Source: Druceiella hillmani (Eukaryota; Arthropoda; Insecta; Lepidoptera; Hepialidae). Taken from it: a stretch of DNA of 64,000 nucleotides. Position numbers and translations under genes: made by a program. Numbering within the stretch: position 1 is the stretch's first letter; each line of letters begins with the position of its first letter. Of this stretch, positions 23,762-36,625 are shown one piece after another. Under the pieces are notes generated by a model. It did no database searches. It worked only from the letters and a program-made list of their open reading frames with translations, and was not told the origin of the DNA. Location: contig JAYKKI010000052.1 in the NCBI GenBank assembly GCA_039881145.1, positions 14,492,501 through 14,556,500 of the forward strand, read 5' to 3'.

Positions 23762-24320
23762 CGTATTATGTAACAGATCATGACATGACTTGAATTCGAT
23801 CCTTTCATATTTGTAGCCCTTCAAACGACTAACACTTAATACTTCTTTGATTAACACTTAAATTCACTAAGTAACACATCCCGACATGACTAATTGAATC
23901 ATTACATATTTATAGCTCTACAAATCTTGAAGAGCTGTAGATTTTAGATTAGCCCTTAAATGCATTATGTTACAGATCACGATATGAATTTAATTCGATC
24001 CTTTCGTGTTTGTAGCTCTTCAAACATTGAAAAGCGATAATTTTTGTATTAAGGCTTAAATGCATTATGTATCAGATCCCGTATTTACTTTAAGTCGATA
24101 CTTTAATATTTGTGGCTCTTCAAATCTGTAAAGCGGTAGATTTTCGATTAACACTTAAATGCAATATATAATAGATCCTAACGAGACTAGAATTCGATAC
24201 TTTCATGTTCGTAGCTCTTCAAATCTTAAAAATGGTAGATGCACTATGTAACAGTTTACGATATGAATTTAATTCGATACTTTTATGTTTGTGGCTCTTC
24301 CAACCTTGAACATTTTTACT
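23762..24320 (+). repeat. Second tandem array, about six units near 100 bp
   Basis: Units share a 'gcattatgtaacagatc' box near 23763, 23864, 23961, 24061, 24161 and 24240, then AATTCGATCCTTTC, TTTGTAGCTCTTCAAA and a 'ttaacacttaaat' box. Units are more diverged than in the array just upstream and unrelated to it. Confidence 0.8.
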
Positions 24321-24715
24321 TTTTTTTTTCTTAAATAGCAACCCTGTTTTTACCTTTATTAATTATGATTAGAGAGGAAACATGAACAAAATCCTTTGTT
24401 TTGTTTCTTTCGCCAACTACGCTCGTAGAAGTACGAAGAAACAGCATACCTAAGAAATATCGTGCGTTATCCCCTAACCCAGTAAGACTATCGCAACATC
24501 TCTCCACAAATTTTGATTATAATTTTAAATGTTTTACCGTGTTCAGCTAATATTTTAAAATTTTCTAGAATCTCGTGACACATCTGTGATAAATTTAAGA
24601 CAAACGTTGCATCATCTGTTTACGCATAGTTGTACTAAATTTTTATCATCGATTATAAAAAGAATTTTCATTATTTAGCAAAGTTAGAGATAAACTGCAC
24701 ATTAACACGAATCAT
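24321..24715. other. AT-rich spacer
   Basis: Nothing recognised beyond a T-rich run at 24317-24330 and unstructured AT-rich sequence. Confidence 0.5.
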
Positions 24716-25310
24716 AAACCATATTTATTCCAAATTTTAGGAAAATCTGTTTGACCGTTTAGGCGTGATTGAGTAACAAACATCCAAACTTTTCGGGGTA
24801 TTTGTATTTTGCGTGTGAATTCGTGGGTCGGTCAGTCGCTTGATTACAAAGTTATGGCTAACAAAAAAATTACAATCAAACCTACTTTTGAATTTATAAC
24901 ATTAGATAGAAATATTATCTTATTTCGTTAGGGAACTGAGTTAAAAATACAAAAAAAAATGTTTGGTTCGGTGCATAAATACAAGCATTCGATCAAAATT
25001 TGTACTGATATAATAATATTGTCATTTGCTCTCACTGTCAAAAGTATTATTATTTTTATTATTATCAATACTATTACTAAAAATTCTAAAAAGTCATTGG
25101 TAATATCGATATCGTAATATTCATCAACTCAAGGGTTTTTTGACAATCTGCAATATCCAGATACAAAGTATCCTATATGTTGCTCAAGAATATAAACTAT
25201 TACTGTACTAAATTTCATCAAAATCTGTGCAGTAGATTTCGCGTGATTTACAAACAAATTAACATACAGATAGACAGGCAGTCAAAAATTCTAAAAACAG
25301 TTTTTCTGGC
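24716..25310 (+). repeat. Two fragments of a dispersed TE-tail repeat
   Basis: At 24725-24790 the sequence runs through GTTTAGGCGTGATTGAGTAA and CAAACATCCAAAC, as at 6.75 kb. At 25150-25310 ATCCTATATGTTGCTC, AAATTTCATCAAAATCTG, GATTTCGCGTGATTTACAAA and GATAGACAGGCAG match the reverse complement of 15716-15850. The fragments belong to related families and lie in the same orientation. No coding region. Confidence 0.65.
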
Positions 25311-25433
25311 TTGTGTTATCATTTTGTACACTAAATAAAACACTCTTTTTAAAATATTTTCCGTCTACAGAATTCACTCTGTTACAATTTTATTAAAAAG
25401 TAATTCCGATTAAATACTTTCTCGTCGATAATG

Positions 25434-25473
<40 letters not shown>

Positions 25474-25482
25474 TACATACAT

Positions 25483-25522
<40 letters not shown>
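25434..25522. repeat. (TA)n microsatellite with CATA interruptions
   Basis: Two long TA runs separated by CATATATACATACATATACA. Confidence 0.95.
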
Positions 25523-25527
<5 letters not shown>

Positions 25528-26738
25528 CTTGTATTTCGGTACGTTTGTTTATTTCATTTTATTGTTAACCCATAAGCCACATTACATCAAAGTGGAATCA
25601 GGACTTAGAATTCGGAAATCGAATAATGGTGACGTTGGTGACAAATAAAACGGTGCACTCAATACGATTGCAGGAAAATATATTTTTAAATTACGTCATA
25701 AAAAACTTAAACCAAATATGATTTTTGACAAAAAACTGCAACATAATTCTGGGGACCTAAAAAAAGTCAAGCGGAAATCTTTTTTAGTATACTTCTTAAT
25801 ATCAACCAAAACTACATATTTTGAATAAAAATGTCGTAAACATAGATCACTATTTACTTTTGTTTTACATTTAAAAGAATAAATATTCCTGAATAAGACA
25901 GTTTTGAAAATAATACTACCGATTTGGAATGACTATTAAGTGATACATTGTATAATTTATCAATAAATTAATACGCCATCATTAAACTAAATAATAGTTC
26001 ACAGCAACCATTACGTTGTAATGAATGATTATTCCATTGATTACCTCGATGAAATTGTTTATTATATTACACTGATAACGCAATGACTTTTATTTATTAC
26101 TTGTAAAAATTAACGGGTTATTTTGGACTGCTAAATAGAAAACTCTTTTACAAAGGCATGTTATTTATTCCATCCTATGCTAAAACTTAAACACTCCCGT
26201 GTTCTTATTATTATCGTAATATTGTTGCATAATATTAACAAACTGAACTTTATATAACAAAGTATGTAAAAAAGTTAAATCAATTAATACCAAAAAAATA
26301 AATCGTTTCCTATTCAAACTACATAACGTAAAGTAAGCTAGTCTAAAAAAGATTAAAGAACTTAAAAGCAACGTAATGAATTAAAATCAAAATAAAAACG
26401 GAAATGCAAGTAAATATACGTAAATACTTGTTTGGAATGTTTGTATTAATTAATAATACTTACTTTATTTTTACTCCCATAAACAAAAAGTTTCAGCCGA
26501 AAACAAATCTTATCGTAACTACTTGCTGTCTCTAATTGTCATTATTTCCGTTGCCCGCGGCTGAGCTCGGGTAATAAATATAACAGAAATTCAAACGACC
26601 TTTTATTTACAACCGTTCGTTAGCGCTAACAACACATTAAATGTTTCATTTCGGTTTTTTGTGTGTTTTAGTAAGCTCGAGTTGATTCTATGAAGAACCG
26701 TTTATTTTCAACTTATCTATTGTAAAAGTGGATTAGTT
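25523..26738. other. AT-rich non-coding stretch
   Basis: No gene. A short GC-rich phrase (GCCCGCGGCTGAGCTCGGG) at about 26552 stands out. A 63-codon minus frame at 26180-26371 is unrecognised. Confidence 0.5.
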
Positions 26739-27825
26739 GTCTTATTTTACTTATATATAATTGGTGCTGCATAATAACTCCATTTTGTTTAGAGTTTTTC
26801 ATTATTATATAGGATAGTAATACATTATTAATTTGGCAACTAATCAAGCCACCTCCCTTTTATGACGATTTTTGAAATGTTATAAAAATTTTGTAAGCAT
26901 CTCTGGTAAAGTATATAAAGAGGGTGGCGTGCGATGTTCTGTTCAGTAAGCATTAGTGGTCTTGTTTTATTTATGTATAATTGGTGCTGCATAATAACTC
27001 CATTTTGTTTAGAGTTTTCCATTATTATATTGGATAGTAATATATTTATTAATTGGCAACTAATCGTGCCACCTCTCTTTTATGACGATTTTTTAAATGT
27101 TATAAAAATTTTGCTAGCACCTCTGGTATATAAAGTGGGTGGCGTGCGATGTTCTGTTCAGTAAGCATTAGTGGTCTTGTTTTATTTATGTATAATTGGT
27201 GCTGCATAATAACTCCATTTTGTTTAGAGTTTTCCATTATTATATTGGATAGTAATATATTTATTAATTGGCAACTAATCGTGCCACCTCTCTTTTATGA
27301 CGATTTTTTAAATGTTATAAAAATTTTGCTAGCACCTCTGGTATATAAAGTGGGTGGCGTGCGATGTTCTGTTCAGTAAGCATTAGTGGTCTTGTTTTAT
27401 TTATGTATAATTGGTGCTGCATAATAACTCCATTTTGTTTAGAGTTTTCCATTATTATATTGGATAGTAATATATTTATTAATTGGCAACTAATCGTGCT
27501 ACCTCTCTTTTATGACGATTTTTTTAATGTTATAAAAATTTTGCTAGCATCTCTGGTATATAAAGTGGGTGGCGTGCGATGTTCTGTTCAGTAAGCATTA
27601 GTGGTCTTGTTTTATTTATGTATAATTGGTGCTGCATAATAACTCCATTTTATTTAGAGTTTTTCATTATTGTGTTGGATAGTAATATATTTATTAATTG
27701 GCAACTAATCGTTCCACCTCTATTTTATGACGATTTTTGAAATGTAATAAAAATTTTGATAGCATTTATGGTAAAGTATATACTCGTAAATAATGTGGCA
27801 TTCGATGTTCTGTTCAGTTAGCAAC
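26739..27825 (+). repeat. Tandem array, five units of 215-220 bp
   Basis: Unit edges, taken at 'gtcttgttttatttatg', are near 26739, 26959, 27174, 27389 and 27604. Central units have a period of exactly 215 bp; units 2 and 3 are almost identical and unit 4 differs by a few bases, so amplification is recent. Outer units are more diverged and about 220 bp. Each central unit carries an open frame of 76 codons starting MFCSVSISGLVLF; it overlaps the next unit's frame start, has no recognised domain and is probably a by-product of the repetition. A diverged relative of part of the unit is at 12630-12700. Confidence 0.92.
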
Positions 27826-28299
27826 CAAGTTTTTGCGAGTAAAGTACAAACAAAATATGAAAATTTGAGAAAGACGTCGAAAAAATCTTGTTTCGTGAAT
27901 TTCTTTAGAACCAAAGAGCTCGATTTTATAATGAGCAACACGCAATATGTGCGCAACGATGGGCTATGTGTAGTACTCTCAAAGATACAGCCAAGCATTA
28001 GCTTCATAATATCGAAGGACATTTTTATCTCTTCGATAATCCTCATCCAGAATGACCTCATACATTAAATTGAGGAAAATTAAAAAGTCTCATTGACCTA
28101 GATCCCAAATTATCTACTCTCATGCCTAGTAACTATAAAAATAAAACAATTTTATGATAAGCTTCTAAACTTCATGTTATAAAAACTAAAGAACATTTGG
28201 TATCACAACGCCCATAAAAATATTTGATATTTTTACATATTATTATTAAATTACAATATAAATATAGTATGTTGCAAATTTATTCAATCCAATCCACAC
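27826..28299. other. Unidentified stretch after the array, open on both strands
   Basis: A 113-codon minus frame (27720-28061, partly in the array) and a 91-codon plus frame overlap. A third frame on the minus strand reads protein-like in patches (YEVILDEDYREDKNVLRYYE, then VAHYKIELFG) but has two stops. I recognise no family. It could be a decayed transposon or host fragment, or chance. Confidence 0.25.
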
Positions 28300-28570
28300 A
28301 ACAGTACTTCAAGCCGTCTGTCACACAGCCACACCGTTTTACATTTTGTTCTTCAAACTAGACAGGTGTGAACGCGTACACGGCTTTCGTACAATGTCTG
28401 TAAAGAGAATCGGTATAATTTATCGTATTATAGAGTGGGTCTATACGAGATTGTATCTCGCGACACGCGTTCAATAAAGCGAAGTAACGACTTGACGCGG
28501 TCGCATCGCGCCACAACCGATTCCGATCAGCTGTAAATTTGAAACAAAAAAAGGTTCAAGGGGGCCATTC
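28300..28570. other. GC-richer island, candidate regulatory element
   Basis: The composition jumps and no frame is open throughout. It contains GACAGGTGTGAACG (a T-box-like and E-box-like word), GATCAGCTGTAAA (CAGCTG E-box) and a dense CG-containing run around GCGGTCGCATCGCGCC. No TE hallmark seen. Confidence 0.35.
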
Positions 28571-31439
28571 ATATAAATATCGTTGAAGGAGAAAGACAAG
28601 TTTAGTGGCGACTATCCAAACGAATTGGCCATAAAGAGAGTTTTCTGTTTTGCTTCGGGCATTTTGTTCACTTTAAAATAATGACGACTCGTTATAACGT
28701 CTGCTCGTTGACGACGTTGAGGGTTGTATAAACATTTAACGAAGAAGACCTTTAACCCCATTAGTTTAATCTAAATTCAAATTAACAGGTTTTCTTTATA
28801 TAATAAGAAACCAATATCGTTGGATAGCTATGGATATGTCTAAAATGGATTGTTGGTTCATGCTGGTAGGTAATAATAAGAAGAAACGAAATGTATTTTA
28901 TAAGTATTGGCATACTCTCTTTCATTCTTTCCAGATTCTTTTTGGACTATTAATTAGTTGTCAGATGCCCCGATTTTAGGAATGACTTATCCGAAAATAT
29001 TTATGTGAGATGCTTACTGCCCTGCTTGCGTGAGATGCTTACTGCCTACTTGCCCTTTTCAGCGCATACTAGTGTACATATCGAGTACATGGAAGTTTGT
29101 GAACGTAGATCGAGTGATAACAATTGAAGACTGTCTTTTATGTCTCAATGTTTAGTCCCCCGTATCGATTTTTTAGCCACCAATCCCGAATTTTCAGCGA
29201 ATTTGATTTGACAATAATACGAATAGCAAATGAAAATGTTAATCAAGTTTTAGAATCACATTAACTAATAGTAACTGCATCTGAATAAACTGACCAAAAT
29301 GTTACCTCCAATATTTTCTTTTTATTAGTTTAAGAAGATGAATTTTATCTACAAATGTAGAATTAAGCCGATTTTGGATATGACTGAAAGACCTTATAAA
29401 ACGAGTGAAAGAATTAATTGAATAATACTTAATAATAAGGTAATATACAATAAAGACTTCAAATCTGGCGTCAACAAGCGTAAAAATTCCATAGTATACC
29501 AAATTAAAAACAAATAAATAAAATTAAAATGTGTTTTGTACTTTTTCAAATACGTTTCCATTTTGCATAATCGATTACTATAACGAATTTAATATTAAAA
29601 ACTGTTTGCCTCTTCGTTTGTTTGTGTTCCTACCTTTAGGAACAGATGTAAGAACTAAGTTCATAAATGGAAAACTACTGAAACTATTGATATGAATTTT
29701 ATAGACAGGTGTAGCCAGTAACCCTGGAACCATACTCAATAAAGAGATTGAATTTTGCATTATCAAATGTTAATTTCCACATTCTGTTAAAATTCGGGAA
29801 ATATAAATTAAAAAAAACGTAAATTTTGTAGTATCAGGCGTCATGTTACATGGTACCAAAAATCTATGACACATGGTACAAATAATATAATTTTGGAACT
29901 TCCTAAAAATTGAAGCCATAATTTAACATTTTTAGTAGGTTATTTAATTATTCAAATATTCCAAACATAAAAAAGTTGTAAGAATTCGAAACTACAATAA
30001 CAATCTTATATTTACGCTGATCAAATCAGAGTTATTAATATTGACATTGTAAAAAAATCTAACAGTCGTTTATTTCCTTATTATACGATACGATCGCAAT
30101 CTTCGATAATTTGAGATAAAAATCAAGAGGATGAAAGATTGACCAATATAATAAAGTTATTGCTTATATCATCATCACGTGAGGACTGTTGCTGAGATTC
30201 TCACAAAATATGCGCACGCCATATATAGAAATTCCAAGGATGGCCTGGCTCAAATAAATTTTGGCTTCCAAAAGTGTCCTGTAACCGCTTCACACTGGCG
30301 CGTACCATTTATAATGTGCCGATTGCATCTGTACTTCTTTTGAAAGGGTTAAAATATCTTAATATATAATACATTACCTAATATTTATAACTTCTCAGTG
30401 AATACTCTTTTCGACTCACATAATTCTAACGGTTCCATTGAACGTTTTTGGACACATTACGCTTTGATTCAGAAGATGAATAATTGAACAGAACGCTTTG
30501 AAATTTCTGTAATATTAACAGAATGTATTTATGCACAATTTACATATATTTTCTTAGCTTATAGCATCGAACTAATTCGTCTGCGTGCTCGTTTTTATTT
30601 ATAGCGTTATCACAGCCAAGTTTACATATCACACATTCAAAATATTATGATTATCTCTTTATATATAAAATGCAACGTCTATCTGTTTGTTCGTTTATAA
30701 CTTGAGTTCTGCTATATTGATTTTCATGCCATTTTCACCGTTGAATAAGGTTTTAATAAGGTTTCTATATATAAAGCGTTAATGTGGAAGATCGTGTTAC
30801 AGAACTATATTAATATTGGTGAGGCATGTCCTAGAACGAGGATAGGCATGAAGTACTAGGCGTGATGATCGTAGCGACCCTGGGAAACGGTAGAAGATAT
30901 TTAGTCAGAGAGATATTCAAATCCAATCGTCAATCATGGAAGTTATGAAGAAAACAACGTCTACGCGAACAAACACTCATTGGCTATTTTCTAGCAAATT
31001 TAATTTATCGTATATAATCATACAAGATAACGTAACTTATTTTAGCGCCATCTTTTACTAAATTTGTGAATAATTTATTTTTTTCTTATATTGGGGAGTA
31101 TTGGTTTTTAACTTATTTTTTCAAACAATAAAAAATTACAACGTCCGATGCAAACATTTAATTAGAAATATTTTCATTTATTTTTGTAATAAGAATCACT
31201 CAAAGTCAATTTAGAACATTAAATGCACTTTTCTTCTGGAGTAGTAATTTCGATTAGGCAGTATTAAATTTGAAAAAGAAATTAAATAGAAATAGAAGTA
31301 CATTGAAATAGCTACAAATATTAAACAACTTATTTGATCCGTATTACCTAATGTCCATAATTCAAAAATACACAAATTAAATCCCTTTATAGACACATAC
31401 ATTGCATTATATTTATATAATAACAAGATAAAATAAATA
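28571..31439. other. Non-coding stretch with minor repeats
   Basis: A 27-bp duplication (GTGAGATGCTTACTGCC twice) lies at about 29007-29062. At 30655-30780 phrases like CTATCTGTTTGTTCGTTTAT recall terminal regions of insect elements, but no counterpart occurs in this window. Frames at 29302-29502, 29578-29766 and 31211-31471 (minus) are unrecognised. Confidence 0.45.
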
Positions 31440-32310
31440 TTAACCAATAATTTTGTTGTGAATAACATCAACTAGCACTATCCGCATTTTATTATCGAGA
31501 GACAATTGGATCAATTTCTATAAACAGATTTAAGACGACTTTCAAGAGCATTCTGTGCAATATGTCTGAAAATTATTTAATAATTATTATTTATGAAGGT
31601 TAATGAAATTTACTGAAATATAACGTTACTTATGTATAAAATAGAATAAATAGCACTGGACTATTATGTATTAACCAATAACTGTCGTGTTGTGAATAAC
31701 ATCGACCAGCACTATCCGGATTCTATTATCGGGAGATAATTGGATCAATTTCTATAAAAATATTTAAGACGACTTTCAAGAGCATTCTGTGCAATATGTC
31801 TGAGAATTATTTAATAATTATTATTTATGAAAGATAATGAAATTTACCGAAATATAACGTTACTTATGTATAAAATAAAATAAATAGCACTGGACTATTA
31901 TGTATTAACCAATAACTGTCGTGTTGTGAATAACATCGACCAGCACTATCCGCATTCTATTATCGGGAGATAAATGGATCTATTTCTATAAACGGATTTA
32001 AGACGACTTTGGAAAGCATTCTGTGTAATATGTTTGAGATTTGTTTAATAATTGTTATTTATGAAGGTTAATGAAATTTACTGAAATATAACGTTACTTA
32101 TGTATAAAATAGGATAAATAGCACTAAACTATTATATATTAACCAATAACTGTCGCGTTATGAATAACATCGACCAGCATATCCGCATTTTATTATCGGG
32201 AGATAAATGGATCTATTTCTATAAACGGATTTTTTGGATAGCTTTTTATGCAAAATGTTTGAGGTTTGTTTATGAAGGCTAATTAAATTTGCTAAAATAT
32301 AACATTACTT
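31440..32310 (+). repeat. Tandem array, four units of about 233 bp
   Basis: Units start TTAACCAATAA at 31440, 31671, 31905 and 32139. Shared boxes: GTGAATAACATCGACCAGCA, CTATTATCGGGAGATAA, CTATAAACGGATTTAAGACG, TTTATGAAGGTTAATGAAAT and ATAACGTTACTTATGTATAA. Unit 4 has internal deletions. A fragment of unit end (AAGATAAAATAAATA) precedes unit 1. No conserved frame. Confidence 0.9.
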
Positions 32311-35272
32311 CTATTTACAAATTTTATAATTTGGCTCATTGTCATCTTATTTTATACCGTGTAAATGATATATTCGGTGAATATACAAAGACTAGATCAT
32401 GCTACGAATATAATCAAACCCTACGGAGGTAAATAAATAATGATATTATTATTTCATATCCCACGCCACTTTAAACCATTACCTAGTAAATATGTTAGAA
32501 AACTATGACTTGATTCTCTGATATTTACAAATTTTCCGGCCTTGAATATTTTTCCTTTTGCTTACGTGACAACGTTTTTGCATTTTTATTAGTTGTAATA
32601 AAACTGGAAATCTAAAAAAAAACTCTTGGTCATTTAGAATAAAATTGTCATGTATTTTTATGGTTAACATAATTTCCTTAGTTGTTTCACTGAAATACAC
32701 AGAATTTCTTCATTTAGGCTCCTGTCATTAACCTCTTTAAATCTTGGATCTATTCCAACTGTTTCTACGTGGTCTGTCGTAACTTTTTACCTGTCACTTT
32801 CAAGTTTTAGATATATTTCGTTGATAGTGTTATTTTTTTTGTTTTTTGCACTATTCTAAAACTCAAGTATAAGGTGTAGTCGAAATATTTATTATATACA
32901 TCATCCAGAGTTTCGACAAAAAATACCTTCGGAAGAATCGTCTAAAATTCAAAATACATTGCTAAAACTAATAGATTGAATACCTGGTTTTTGCTGAATG
33001 TTTCAAGTTGACAGAAGAAACCCAGACAAAACGTAGAGGCATTAAAACTTCTATAGACAATTTTAAATATATTCTTAAACTCAGTGTATTTGAATAGTGG
33101 CGTCTATTGAAAAGAGTGAGCTACAGGTAACCGCCCATTGCACAGAATGTAGTCATCTGTCATCGTCGATGAAGAGATATCGAAAAAAACACTGCTCATT
33201 TATAAAAATCTGGTTTGAAACGCATTTGACTCTCAATATACTAGTACAAATAAAAGAAGAAATTATAAGTGACTTATTGACATTTTCTGTTGCCTTAACT
33301 TACCCTTAATACTTATCATTTGCTAAATGCTTAGTTTTACCTCCTTTCCTTGACTCACTTTTATAAGAAGAAAACCAAGCCGTCTCCAGACTCACAACTG
33401 TTTCAGTTTACGACCAATTTTACTGACAAAAACATATTTTAATTTCTTTCACGTGGCTCTCTACATCAAACTAGGCGATGAAACTTTTTTCACGCGGACT
33501 CCATCGTAAGAGGTACTATTGAAGAGGTATTTTAAAATAAATTCACAAATATTTAGTAAAATTCTTATATCTTCTTCGCAAGACATAAGTCTCCAAATCT
33601 CCTCCATTTTAATTTTTGTAAGCACATATGCCTTAACCTAAAAGAACGAGGTAACGCCATTATGTAAGTACTTAAAAAAAAGTTATTATCGATTAAATTA
33701 AAGAAATAAAAGTAAGCTATTCTTTTTCTCGAGCCTATGAAAAAAATTCCATATTTTAGCAATTTCCTAAATATACCGTTCATCCTTAAATGTTTAAACG
33801 TGTACATACTTTTATATGTATATGTACACACACTGTATATGCACATGTGATTACATTTTTAATGCTCCACTACGACTATTTTTCAAGAAAATGTATGTAT
33901 ATTATACGTTAAAAATTTTTCAGTGGAGTTTCATCCGAAAATAATTAGGAACTCATGAAATTATAGAACGCAGGTAAACTGACTATTATAGAAAAAACTT
34001 TCTTTGTTATTAGTTCACGTATTTGTCATTTCGTTTTTTTTTTATTTTATAGTTCCACCACAGCGACTGTAATTCATCGCCAATTCACACTCATTATCGC
34101 ATATAGTTACATCTCATCACTTGCTCTTCCATAGCTCAATAAAACTTAAAAGTACCAACATTTCTTGGCCAGACGCAGTTGCTCACACTGAATTGAATAA
34201 GCTGCAAGTTGCAGAATAAATTTATACAAGCGCTGCAAAGAATTTAATAGAATATAAAACGATTTATCTATCCGACACTGGAGGCCACTTATTCAAGTAC
34301 CTCTGTGTCGATTGCACTTGTATCTTTCATCTAACAATTATTTGTGAATAAATTTATAAGGTAGCGGCGACCAGTGAGGTGATGCGTTTTCTGTTGGACG
34401 GTACAATGTAGGCGCGCGCTTGTATGTATGCCTGTGTGGATATGAAAACGTTTATTATTCTATTGAAAATCTCTTGAATGGATCACTGTTTTATTGCTAT
34501 CGTATATCATGGCCTACTCCATGTCGTTGTTTCGTATAGAATAATAATAGTTTATAATTTATTGTAATGGGATTACGTTAAACATTTGATTCAGTTCTCT
34601 TAAATTTATACAGTGAATTGGTAACTGACGGCATTACAGTTTTGGGGCGTAGATTACGTCAGCGATATCAACTTACTTTCTGATATTTACTCGACGTGGG
34701 CGAATATTAAGGATGTATTTTAAGGATTCTTAATTGTTATAAATATTTTATGATTTCGTTTTAAGCGATTGAATTGTACGTTCAGGTTGTTGTTGCCAAT
34801 TATAAAAAAATTAATTTTTTTTCCAATTGTATTCAGATTATTACGTATTGTGAAATGAAACGTATGATTTTAATAAGGTATTCTTCAAACATATATTTTA
34901 TAGTCAGAAGAGCAATTAGTCTGGGGGGGGCGAACCCCAAATAGGGGTACCACCTCCTCCTCCATCCATCCGAAAAAGGAAGCCCGTGAAACTTCAGAAT
35001 GTATGTTATAATTTAATAGAATATTCCTGAAAATAATATGAATTTTATACATCCGTATAATCTCATAAAATTTTATTTTGTTTTTGTCGTATTCTATTAA
35101 CGATTAGGTTAACGAAACCTGCCAGTTTCGTTTATGATTAATGCTAAATAACTGTAATTTGTATAGCATTAACCTTAAAAATTATTTAGTATAGTTTGAA
35201 TGACACATCAATCCAATGAAAATAGTATTAAATAAAATTACATGTAAACTGGAAGTTTGTACTAGTAAATAA

Positions 35273-35274
<2 letters not shown>
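32311..35274. other. AT-rich non-coding stretch
   Basis: No gene; frames at 32503-32700 (minus), 33097-33309 (plus) and 33565-33846 (minus) are unrecognised. A GC-rich oddity at 34921-34985 has eight G, then CCCC and GGGG, then CACCTCCTCCTCCATCCATC. Slightly richer sequence near 34370-34435 shows nothing specific. Confidence 0.45.

Positions 35275-35320
<46 letters not shown>
35275..35320. repeat. (TA)n microsatellite
   Basis: About 46 bp of uninterrupted TA dinucleotides. Confidence 0.95.
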
Positions 35321-35330
<10 letters not shown>

Positions 35331-36081
35331 TCCTTGCTACATTTATAATGACTATAATTTTGGAACTTCTGTCAGTCGTGCTACGATCTTGCGTATTCTT
35401 TTACGTTTATGTTTAATAAACGTTTAATTGTTTTTTTATTTTTAAATAAAATGTTTCCACTAATTATTCATTCGTAAATTTATATATAGATTGATTGTAA
35501 ACTATTTAATGATCACAACTTGCATATCAAACTATAATAACTTTAAAAAATTTAAATAAATGTATAAACGAGAATTAATATTTCAAGTTTCTTTTACCTT
35601 AAGTCAGCCGTTTTTTTTTCTTTCTAAAAGCACTTTTAGAGCAGACGCAAATTATATACGATCTTATTTGTCCATTAATCTGCAGACGTATGACGCATGG
35701 AGATCACCGATCTATGTTAGATAACGATCTAAAACAAGCTCCACTTAAAAAACTCAACGGACAACTTTGTATTACATGTGTATCTTAAAGTTGTTTCGTT
35801 AAAAATACATTTAACAACAGAGTTCATGCGGTCAACGTATCCAGGCACCAGTAGAATAATAAAGTCACTATATATTAGTCCAATTTGTCGTAAAACTCCT
35901 ACCTCCTATCTTGGAACGATGCAGGAATGAATACCAATTACATGAAAATATTTGTTTATTTTATTAACTACTTGTGATTCGGAATACTCAACTGATTTGT
36001 AACGTAATAAGTTTCGCTTTATAAATGAAAGGATAAACATAAGCGAGGGAAACTGGAAAGTAGTAGACCGAAATATTTCAC
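35321..36081. other. AT-rich non-coding stretch
   Basis: No recognisable gene or repeat. The minus frame 35906-36115 runs into the fold-back element and is spurious. Confidence 0.5.
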
Positions 36082-36316
36082 ATATTGAATATATTTGGAG
36101 AAATTTATTATTCATAATTAAATGAAACTACGTGATCTAGTATCATTTCTACTTTATTTAAATTCTTTACCGTGACCGGGGTTTCGTTCAGGTGAACTAT
36201 GAGCAAAGATATAGTCCACCTGAAGATGTTATAATACAATAAAACCCAGGTCGTGGTAAAGTACTTAAAGAAAGTAGAAATGTTGCTACATCACATAGTT
36301 TCATTTAATTGTGAAT
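36082..36316. repeat. Fold-back (MITE-like) element, copy B, most complete
   Basis: Nearly the whole 200 bp folds on itself. The left arm has AATTAAATGAAACTACGTGA, TTTCTACTTTATTTAAA and TTTACCGTGACC; the right arm has the inverse GGTCGTGGTAAAGTACTTAA, GAAAGTAGAAAT and TAGTTTCATTTAATTGTG. A second stem around the loop pairs CAGGTGAACTAT with ATAGTCCACCTG around GAGCAAAG. Left of the core, ATATTGAATATATTTGG is shared with copy C. No protein coded. Confidence 0.75.
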
Positions 36317-36576
36317 GGAAAATATTTCACTATAAAAATAACTGCCGTGTACTAGTAACATTTGACTGCATTATTATATTGTACAAGCAAAATTACGTTT
36401 CGACGAAATGCGTATAAGTTTCTATACTAGATAAATAGTATTTAATGACAATATTAAAAAAAAAGGTAGAGCACTAAAACAACAGTTGTTGGAAGCAGAA
36501 ATTGGCAATAAAATAATAGAAAAAAGGTTATATATGAAAAAAATATCACGATTTTCCTTTTCCTTTCCTTATATAC

Positions 36577-36625
<49 letters not shown>

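Noticed and set aside
22651..24320. CRISPR-like arrangement of repeats
   Set aside because: Whole units are repeated with no unique spacers, in a eukaryote-type genome; this is a tandem array.
26934..27594. Three identical-looking 76-codon 'genes' in a row
   Set aside because: Frames recur because the 215-bp unit recurs. They overlap at unit borders, have no known domain and lack any promoter or splice evidence; treated as a repeat.
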